From an uncultured Candidatus Saccharibacteria bacterium (GTDB lineage Bacteria > Patescibacteria > Saccharimonadia > Saccharimonadales > JAEWBQ01), in contig CAMPGV010000049.1 in NCBI GenBank assembly GCA_946885745.1, positions 1 to 5,191 on the forward strand: 5,191 bases of DNA, written 5' to 3'. Below the pieces are notes generated by a model. That model had not been told where the DNA came from and did not search any database. It was given only the letters and a program-made list of their open reading frames with translations. Shown piece by piece: positions 1-5,191 of this stretch. Within the stretch, counting starts at the first letter, position 1; each line of letters begins with the position of its first letter. The position numbers and the translations under genes are program-made.

Positions 1-2
1 TT

Positions 3-2630
3 CATATCCACTCTTTTGGCGAGGGAGGTTCGTACGATGTTACCGATACGGCTTTAGCTCCCGAGGCAATTGTAGATTCAGCCCTTGCTGCTGGCATTAA
101 AGTGATTGCAATTGCCGATCACCATAAAGGTGCAAACAGTAGAGTCGCAGTCGATTACTCGACTGACAAAGACATTCTTGTGATTCCCGCTGTTGAATTT
201 AGTACTAATGAAGGTCACGTGCTGGTTTATGCGGAGACAAATGATCAAATCGATAGCATTTTGGCTGTGCATGAGTTTAGTGCAGACAAAAAGAGCTGTC
301 AGGCTACGATGAAACAGGTTATAGATACTGCGGTTAAATATGGTGGTTTTGCGATTGCTGCGCATATTAACAATGAAAAAGGTTTCGATAATGCGATTGT
401 TGGGTACGGTGACCCTAAGCGAGCAGTTTTGTTACACGAAGGCCTCTTAGGCTTGGAGGTTAGTAAAAAGGACGAACTGGCGATGTTTACTGCCGAAGAC
501 GAGAGAGAGGAAAGGCGTATTCTCTCACAGTCTAAAGTGGACGACAGGGGCTTTACTGTTGCGGAACGTGCGCGAATCATGTCATCCGATGCTCATAGAG
601 GAGATCAACTTTGGAAAAATCAGTCGGGTGAAGAGAGGATTACTCGCCTAAAGATGACTGACCTATCATTTGAGGCTGCAAAGACGGCGTTTCTTGATCC
701 GACGGCACGTGTGCGCGTCGAAGATACCATTCCTGTCTCTACGCCACATTTCATAGGCATTAAGTTCGAGGGCGGTTTTCTTGACGGTCAGGTGGTTAAG
801 TTTAATAAGAACCTGAATGCAATTATTGGTGGAAGGGGAAGCGGGAAGTCCACATTTCTAGAGTCTATTAAAACAGCGTCCGGTAATGAGACGAGCAGTC
901 TCAATGAGAAGCGTCTTGTAGATGGCGATGTTTGGGCAGACAAAATTACATTACTCTACAAGGATGAAGCAGGTAACATTACGACATTTGTCCGGTCTAA
1001 GAATGGTGCGCTGATAAACGAGACTGACCCGACTGAGGGGCTAACGAGGGTGCAGATCGAGAGCTATGGACAAGGTGACTTAATGAAGGTTATCGCAGAT
1101 AGTACAAGCGAGCCCGCTGTACTAATGGATTTTCTTGACGGTTTTATTAATTTTGAAGATTTGAAAGAAAAAGAGCAGGTGGCTCGTAACCTGCTAATGA
1201 CCAACAGTAGTGATATCTCGGCCCTTGAAGGGGAGTTGAGTCAGCTTCCGAAATTTAAACAACTACTTGCAGATGCGAAGGCTAAATTGGAGAAACTCAA
1301 GAGCGGTAAGGCAAAGGAACTTGTGGAACTTGAGCAAGCACTATCAGAGGAGAAGTCTATACGGGTGGAAATTCGTCAAGAAATTGATGATCGTAAGACT
1401 GTAGCACAAGATGCTTTGTCGGATGTTGAAGGGTTCGACATTACCTCAATTATTTTAGACAAAGAGATCAAGGCAGGTCAAAGTGAGCTAAGCAGGATTC
1501 AGGAGCTTATAGCTGACTACGCAAAGGTTGCGAAGGATACGTCGAGTGACTTTACCGAAAAGACAAGTAAAATTATTACCGAAATGGACGCTAAAATCGA
1601 TGAATGGGATCAAAAAGAGGCAACCCTGCTGGGGCAAATAGAAACAAAAAAGCAACAGCTGGTAGCCGCTGGCGTTACGCTCGACACATCGTATATTCGT
1701 AAAATTACAAACGACTATACGAAGTACTTTGATAGAGTAAGGGAACTTGAACGCAAGCAGGTTCAGTATGTTCAGCTCTTGAAAGATCGAAAGCAGCTAA
1801 TTGGCGACCGAGATCAGCACAAGAGAGATGTTTGTGCTAAACGATTGGCATTTGCAAAAGAAATCAATAAGCACTTCGAAGGCTCAATTGAATATGACGT
1901 CAAAGTCGACTACAAGCAGGCATTGTATTCGCCTGATTTCGCTCAACTAATTCAAGACACGATGAATTGGCGGACTACTCAAGTGCCTCGTGCATTCCAC
2001 GTAGCAAATGCGATATCACCGAGTGAATTCTTAAATCTAGTGAGATCTAATGACAGAGCAGCACTGGCGAGAATAAGAGATGCTGACGGGAATCAGGCGC
2101 TTGCCGCTAGTGATATTGACGGCCTGTTGCGTGAATTTGGTAGGGAGCACCAGGATCGCCAGCGAGATGTGGAAGAAATTGTTTATGAAGATCGACCTTC
2201 AATTACAATTTCTGGAGAGATTAAAGATGGGACAGGAAAACTTCGCAGGATAGCCAAGAGTTTCCATCAGCTATCTCTTGGTCAGCAGCAGGCGATTTGT
2301 TTAACAATCTTATTGCACTCAGGTGAAAACGCACCTCTTATAATCGATCAACCTGAAGACAACCTAGACAGTGAGTTTATTTTTAAAACTCTCGTTGCGA
2401 CATTGCGACGAATCAAGGAGCGACGACAGGTGATTGTTGTGACGCATAATGCAAATATCGCGGTCTTGGGCGACGCTGAGTTGATTCTGCCATTGCGCAG
2501 CACACATGAGCGATCGGTTATAACAAGCAGGGGCTCAATTGATAAACCAGAGACAAAGGAAATCTCGTGTACGATTCTTGAGGGTGGCAAAGTAGCTTTT
2601 CAGCGACGCCAAGAGATGTACAGTATTTAA
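3..2630 (+). CDS. PHP-domain / SMC-like ABC ATPase fusion protein (5'-truncated by window edge)
   Basis: The frame is open from the first bases, so the gene starts upstream; 875 residues are visible, numbered here from the His codon at 3-5. The PHP (polymerase/histidinol phosphatase) metal-ligand set is complete: HIH (1-3), DHH (39-41), Glu65 in VEFST, His72, His121 in AAHIN, and D196/H198 in SSDAHR. An ABC ATPase follows: Walker A GGRGSGKST (276-284), Q-loop Gln357, a long charged coiled coil (about 387-625), signature LSLGQQQ (757-763), Walker B IIDQPEDNLD (Asp782) and H-loop His815 in VTHNANI. The tail (GSIDKPE...ILEGG..AF) resembles the usual end of these SMC-like ATPases, so the C-terminus is complete. 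PHP is usually near the N-terminus, so probably only a few residues to a few tens are missing. The nearest named groups I recall are TrlF/Spaf_1101-type ATPases and the Ppl defence protein; I cannot choose between them. Inferred role: cytoplasmic ATP-controlled phosphoesterase or nuclease in phage defence. A GTG at 102 lies after PHP motif I and is not the start. Confidence 0.93.
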   Translation, partial: HIHSFGEGGSYDVTDTALAPEAIVDSALAAGIKVIAIADHHKGANSRVAVDYSTDKDILVIPAVEFSTNEGHVLVYAETNDQIDSILAVHEFSADKKSCQATMKQVIDTAVKYGGFAIAAHINNEKGFDNAIVGYGDPKRAVLLHEGLLGLEVSKKDELAMFTAEDEREERRILSQSKVDDRGFTVAERARIMSSDAHRGDQLWKNQSGEERITRLKMTDLSFEAAKTAFLDPTARVRVEDTIPVSTPHFIGIKFEGGFLDGQVVKFNKNLNAIIGGRGSGKSTFLESIKTASGNETSSLNEKRLVDGDVWADKITLLYKDEAGNITTFVRSKNGALINETDPTEGLTRVQIESYGQGDLMKVIADSTSEPAVLMDFLDGFINFEDLKEKEQVARNLLMTNSSDISALEGELSQLPKFKQLLADAKAKLEKLKSGKAKELVELEQALSEEKSIRVEIRQEIDDRKTVAQDALSDVEGFDITSIILDKEIKAGQSELSRIQELIADYAKVAKDTSSDFTEKTSKIITEMDAKIDEWDQKEATLLGQIETKKQQLVAAGVTLDTSYIRKITNDYTKYFDRVRELERKQVQYVQLLKDRKQLIGDRDQHKRDVCAKRLAFAKEINKHFEGSIEYDVKVDYKQALYSPDFAQLIQDTMNWRTTQVPRAFHVANAISPSEFLNLVRSNDRAALARIRDADGNQALAASDIDGLLREFGREHQDRQRDVEEIVYEDRPSITISGEIKDGTGKLRRIAKSFHQLSLGQQQAICLTILLHSGENAPLIIDQPEDNLDSEFIFKTLVATLRRIKERRQVIVVTHNANIAVLGDAELILPLRSTHERSVITSRGSIDKPETKEISCTILEGGKVAFQRRQEMYSI

Positions 2631-2642
2631 TTTAAATATATG
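2628..2642 (+). promoter_or_regulatory. Translationally coupled, in-frame stop/start junction without a Shine-Dalgarno sequence
   Basis: The ATPase stop TAA (2628-2630) is followed by the three sense codons TTT AAA TAT and then the ATG of the Toprim gene (2640-2642), all in one frame. The preceding bases lack any GGAG-like element; the closest purine run, AAGAG near 2611-2615, is about 24 bases from the ATG and too far to act normally. Reinitiation by ribosomes that finish the ATPase is the simplest reading. The layout would also allow rare read-through to give a single PHP-ATPase-Toprim fusion. Confidence 0.5.
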
Positions 2643-3932
2643 GGTAGTTACGCGGGGCTCTATGTAAAAAGTAAGCTCATATTCTCATTTAAGAATGAGA
2701 GTTATGAATCTTTTGGTCGACTCTTCAGTGCTGGTGAACTTATCTACCTTAGCGGTGAAGAGGCTTTACCGCTAGCGACAAATTGGGTCGACATCGATCC
2801 AGAAGAGGTTGATCATGATGAAGTAGAGGTGTATGCCTATGGGACAGAGGTGGGTGTACTTAAAGATCGCATGATGCTCATGGGTTTTACACCTGAACTT
2901 GCTCGAGAAGTGTTTGAGGAGCAACTTATTGAAAAGATCGACACTAATCAAGAGATGATTGACAAACACTTAATACACGGCCGGGACGATAAACTCATAG
3001 ATGAGATGAAGCGTGAGAATGCCTATATGGAGAAGCTTACGTATGATGTATGGTGTAAGGCGGTTGTTGAATGGCTGCAAACAAATGACGATTATCTAAA
3101 GCGTTCTCTTGGTAGATCGGTAATTGAATCTCCGCTTACGATCGTTGAGTACTGCGACGAGAGGCTTGTACTTAGGATGCTTATTGATCACTTGGGCGAT
3201 GATGAAAACATTACGTTAGATTTAACTGATGTGTATCAGGGCGGCTGGGTGGATGACGGCACTCACGAGCCTACTACGGCAAATGAGAGGTCATTTAATA
3301 TCGATGCTCTGCCTCCGATAGTAATTACTGAAGGCATCTTTGACACAAACACTATTAAGGATATGATTGAGATTAGAAAACCGCATATCAAGGATAATAT
3401 ACGATTCTTAGACTATGAGCAGAAAGCTGAGAATGGTGCAGCTGCTGCCGTTCGGCTTGTAAAGGGTCTCGCTTCGGCTGGCGTTACAAATCGTGTCCTA
3501 GCTATCTTTGACAATGATACTGCTGCACATGAAGCAACTCATGAATTAAAGAGGGTGTCCTTACCGAAAAACTTTAAAATAATGTTTTATCCAGAAATTG
3601 ATCTTGCCCGCAATTACCCGACCATAGGTGCTCAGGGTCAGACCTTAATGGATGTCAATGGGGTGGCCGCCTCTGTCGAACTGTTTCTAGGTAGGGATGT
3701 TTTGACTGATAAAGAAGGTAATCTCAGGCCTGTGCAATGGAAGAATATGTCGCAAAAGTTGAAAAAATATCAAGGTGAAGTCTCTGATAAGTCGATAATT
3801 CAGGCTGCATTTAAAGAGAAAATAAATAGGGCAAGAAAACAAGGGGTGAGCAGCATCGAAGACTGGCATGAAGCGGACGTGCTGATTGAAGCTATTTTGA
3901 ATGAACTCAGTATTCTAGAGTATCCATCCTAG
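2640..3932 (+). CDS. HEPN/Toprim-associated N-terminal domain plus Toprim nuclease-like protein
   Basis: This 430-residue protein opens with MGSYAGLYVKSK, which matches my recollection of the HEPN/Toprim N-terminal domain 1 family (typically MGSY.ELYIG). That supports the ATG at 2640. The N-terminal domain spans about residues 1-110 with an acidic stretch at 51-63, followed by a helical linker. The Toprim domain begins near residue 225. VITEGIFDT supplies the catalytic-type Glu231, AIFDNDTAA supplies Asp291 and Asp293, and VNGVAASVELFLG (339-351) is a further conserved-looking segment with Glu347. Toprim domains use this Glu/DxD set to bind Mg2+ for phosphodiester chemistry, so an active nuclease is plausible. 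The gene begins nine bases after the ATPase stop, in the same frame. No Shine-Dalgarno sequence lies at normal spacing (2620-2639 is almost all A/T), so translation is probably coupled to the upstream gene. Inferred role: nuclease effector partner of the ATPase. The substrate cannot be read from the sequence. Confidence 0.9.
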   Translation: MGSYAGLYVKSKLIFSFKNESYESFGRLFSAGELIYLSGEEALPLATNWVDIDPEEVDHDEVEVYAYGTEVGVLKDRMMLMGFTPELAREVFEEQLIEKIDTNQEMIDKHLIHGRDDKLIDEMKRENAYMEKLTYDVWCKAVVEWLQTNDDYLKRSLGRSVIESPLTIVEYCDERLVLRMLIDHLGDDENITLDLTDVYQGGWVDDGTHEPTTANERSFNIDALPPIVITEGIFDTNTIKDMIEIRKPHIKDNIRFLDYEQKAENGAAAAVRLVKGLASAGVTNRVLAIFDNDTAAHEATHELKRVSLPKNFKIMFYPEIDLARNYPTIGAQGQTLMDVNGVAASVELFLGRDVLTDKEGNLRPVQWKNMSQKLKKYQGEVSDKSIIQAAFKEKINRARKQGVSSIEDWHEADVLIEAILNELSILEYPS

Positions 3933-4079
3933 AAAAAATTTTGCGCGCGACCCGAGTACAGAAATAAAAGAAGCGAAAGGGGAGGTGGGGTGCACTAATT
4001 TTTTAAGGTGTGGGGGGGATAGAGGTTCGCACACGTAGAGGCCAAGCAAGTCCTAGCGCCGCTCACCTCTGTTAGCTGT
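3933..4079. other. G-skewed, GC-richer convergent intergenic spacer
   Basis: This gap lies between the 3' ends of the convergent Toprim and HEPN genes. By hand count 3941-4080 has 75 G/C in 140 bases (about 54%), above the coding sequence sampled here. Within it, 3961-4020 holds 25 G and only 3 C on the plus strand, including GGGG (3979-3982), GGGG (3987-3990) and G7 (4012-4018). There is a T6 at 3999-4004 and an A6T4 at 3933-3942 followed by an alternating GC stretch. Neither T/A run is preceded by a good GC stem in the matching direction, so I do not call an intrinsic terminator. I see no tRNA, CRISPR repeat or small coding frame with support. Confidence 0.6.
4018..4073. repeat. Imperfect inverted repeat, possible RNA hairpin between convergent genes
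   Basis: AGAGGT (4021-4026) pairs with ACCTCT (4065-4070). The stem extends outward by A-U and two G-U pairs to about nine pairs (4018-4026 with 4065-4073). Inside it, CGTAG (4034-4038) can pair with CTA-g-CG (4053-4058) across a one-base bulge. It sits just beyond the stop codon of the minus-strand HEPN gene and downstream of the Toprim gene, where a structure could protect 3' ends or help end both transcripts. No clear T-run follows on either strand, and the pairing is weak enough to be chance. Confidence 0.25.
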
Positions 4080-5090
4080 TTAAAATAATGACATGCGAAT
4101 ACCCAGAGCTAAATTTATGTCCTGTCCTGTTTTAAGGGTAATTATTGACCCAACGAGCTTTAATGCATCATTCGCATCTTCTACTGACGCTGCTGCACCT
4201 TCGTGAATAATCTTGTTTCTGGTTTTTCGGATTTTATTAATTTGCGCATATTCGTCAATATTGAGCAGGCCTGCTACCTCCAATAGTTCGATTGTTTCAG
4301 AAGAGGTAAGGTCTCTTAGGCCTTTTTTCCTTTTAGACGGGAAGCGGTCGGCATGTGTCGCTGCGTATTCCTGCATTTTTTCATATAAATATATTTCGAC
4401 TTGTGTCCAACAAATGATTACTGCATCAGAAAAGGATGCGCTGGCATATTCGGACAGTGCTTTATTTGTTCTGCTGAGTAGCTTAGTTGAGTAGTCTGTT
4501 CTGGTGGCTGCAAAGAATTTATCGGCTGCTCGCTCAAGTGTCTCTATAGGTATTACTGGGCGGCCTGAAATTGAACCTTCTGCATATGCGTCGATGGAGT
4601 CCACCATGTTATGGGGAACATAAGTTAGGAAGCGCTTTTGTAGTTGAGCATTAGTGGCGCTTTTGCTAGGGATACCCATGGCACCCAGGCCGCTCTTTTG
4701 TCTTGAGGAACTAATAATATCAAGGTGTGTAAGCTCAAAATAGTCATGGTGAAGCATCTTACTGTCTTCGGTAATTTGAGAGACTACGACCATAAGTAGG
4801 GCGTTAAGAATAGCTCCATACTTCTCGACTCGTGTGTAGAACTTCTCATCTATCTCATCCAGTAATCCCGGGTCTGAGTACCTGATCATGCCATCTCTCG
4901 TGAAGGATACTTCACGGTCACCATCTTTTTTACTAAAAACAATCTCTTCAAAAAGTGAACCATATGCTGGCTGGAGCCAATAATTGCTGCTAAATCTAGT
5001 AAAATCTGGTTTCACCCCTGACCAGAAACCTTCTTTTAAAAAGAATGAAATATGACGTTCAATTATGGAGTCTGGTTCTGGGTGTGTCAT
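4080..5090 (-). CDS. HEPN-domain protein with uncharacterised N-terminal region (putative RNase)
   Basis: This 336-residue protein has no signal peptide or membrane segment that I can see. Its C-terminal third looks like a HEPN four-helix domain. An Ala-rich helix around 217-243 (SFSDAVIICWTQVEIYLYEK) is followed by the charged segment PSKRKKGLRD and then KIRKTRNKIIHEG, which carries the RX4-6H motif as R291-N292-K-I-I-H296 (Arg codon 4218-4220, His codon 4203-4205). In active HEPN proteins these Arg and His residues form the metal-independent RNase site at a dimer interface. Residues 1-190 match nothing I recognise; they include an aromatic-rich start (RHISFFLKEGFW) and a hydrophobic helix near 92-105. 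The ATG at 5088-5090 is preferred: AAGG lies nine bases upstream, and the frame closes at 5142-5144 with no earlier ATG. The gene converges on the ATPase-Toprim pair and has its own promoter, so co-function is inference. The HEPN call is moderately sure; RNase activity is not shown. Confidence 0.8.
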   Translation of the reverse strand: MTHPEPDSIIERHISFFLKEGFWSGVKPDFTRFSSNYWLQPAYGSLFEEIVFSKKDGDREVSFTRDGMIRYSDPGLLDEIDEKFYTRVEKYGAILNALLMVVVSQITEDSKMLHHDYFELTHLDIISSSRQKSGLGAMGIPSKSATNAQLQKRFLTYVPHNMVDSIDAYAEGSISGRPVIPIETLERAADKFFAATRTDYSTKLLSRTNKALSEYASASFSDAVIICWTQVEIYLYEKMQEYAATHADRFPSKRKKGLRDLTSSETIELLEVAGLLNIDEYAQINKIRKTRNKIIHEGAAASVEDANDALKLVGSIITLKTGQDINLALGIRMSLF

Positions 5091-5099
5091 ATATGTTAG

Positions 5100-5103
5100 C
5101 CTT
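5100..5103 (-). promoter_or_regulatory. Ribosome binding site of the HEPN gene
   Basis: On the minus strand AAGG (5103 down to 5100) precedes the ATG at 5090 by nine bases. This is a short but normally spaced Shine-Dalgarno core. It supports this ATG as the start, because the frame upstream carries no other ATG before the stop at 5142-5144. Confidence 0.55.
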
Positions 5104-5159
5104 GATTTAGTTTTGAAACCAACTTTTTGGAGTAGCCCCTTCTACTATCTCTTTTGGGC

Positions 5160-5188
5160 ATTATAAGGTGTAGTGAATAAGGTATGTA
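5160..5188 (-). promoter_or_regulatory. Sigma-70-type promoter for the HEPN gene
   Basis: Reading the minus strand, a perfect -10 hexamer TATAAT lies at 5165-5160. With a 17-base spacer, the -35 position (5188-5183) reads TACATA, only three of six matches to TTGACA. Transcription would start near 5153 and give a leader of about 60 bases before the ATG. The leader contains two small hairpins (AGTAG/CTACT with a six-base loop, and CCAA/TTGG) that are too weak to call regulatory. The weak -35 may mean modest basal expression or help from an activator. Confidence 0.6.
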
Positions 5189-5191
5189 TTC

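Noticed and set aside
102..104. GTG as the start codon of the PHP-ATPase gene
   Set aside because: The same frame is open back to the window edge and encodes PHP motif I (HIHS) and its following helix; starting here would remove essential metal ligands.
1161..1880. Repeat-like, Lys/Glu-rich coding segment as a possible internal duplication
   Set aside because: The similarity is only the heptad-like composition of the coiled coil; I see no repeated unit at nucleotide or residue level.
2348..2590. Minus-strand open frame opposite the ATPase C-terminus
   Set aside because: It lies opposite the conserved Walker B and H-loop coding sequence and encodes nothing recognisable; the other minus-strand frames at 78-365, 299-580, 2772-2969 and 3687-3869 are likewise shadows.
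3933..4004. Intrinsic terminators at the A6T4 (3933-3942) and T6 (3999-4004) runs
   Set aside because: Neither run is preceded, in the direction it would serve, by a GC-rich stem with a normal loop; the neighbouring GCGCGC and GTGCAC are self-palindromes without loop bases.
4021..4060. tRNA 3' end or attachment site suggested by GGTTCG in the spacer
   Set aside because: There is no matching T-stem, acceptor stem or anticodon arm, and no integrase or direct repeat is visible.
4213..4494. Plus-strand open frame of 93 codons inside the HEPN gene
   Set aside because: It is antisense to the HEPN domain, has no recognisable product, and the minus-strand frame carries the clear motif, promoter and ribosome binding site.
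1..5191. CRISPR array, insertion sequence or transposon ends
   Set aside because: No regularly spaced repeats, transposase-like frame or terminal inverted repeats were found on reading both strands.

Overview
This is a bacterial accessory-genome window. Hand counts of two coding lines give roughly 42-47% GC. It holds three sizeable genes and nothing that looks like housekeeping. I cannot name the organism. The TATAAT promoter element and the protein families fit a bacterium, possibly a proteobacterium, but no rRNA, tRNA or core gene is present to settle it.

Layout. (1) Positions 3-2630 (+) carry the 3' bulk of a gene whose start lies off the left edge. Its product joins an N-terminal PHP metallophosphoesterase domain to an SMC/ABC-type ATPase with a long coiled coil. 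(2) Nine bases later and in the same reading frame, 2640-3932 (+) encodes a 430-residue protein. It has an N-terminal domain of the HEPN/Toprim-associated type followed by a Toprim nuclease-like domain. (3) A GC-richer, strongly G-skewed gap (3933-4079) separates this pair from a convergent gene. (4) Positions 4080-5090 (-) encode a 336-residue protein with a C-terminal HEPN-like RNKIIH motif. It has its own promoter near the right edge.

How the genes may work together. The two plus-strand genes look like an operon. A nucleotide-sensing, coiled-coil ABC ATPase next to a Toprim protein is the general architecture of several anti-phage systems (PARIS and Gabija combine an ATPase with Toprim; OLD proteins fuse them). 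PHP-SMC ATPases have themselves been reported as defence proteins. I infer that the ATPase senses phage infection or a foreign nucleic-acid state and that the PHP and/or Toprim domains act as phosphoesterase or nuclease effectors. The convergent HEPN gene is a candidate third RNase effector, or an independent neighbour in the same defence island. None of this is shown by the sequence alone. What the sequence does show is that the catalytic motifs of PHP, ABC, Toprim and HEPN are intact, so the genes do not look decayed.
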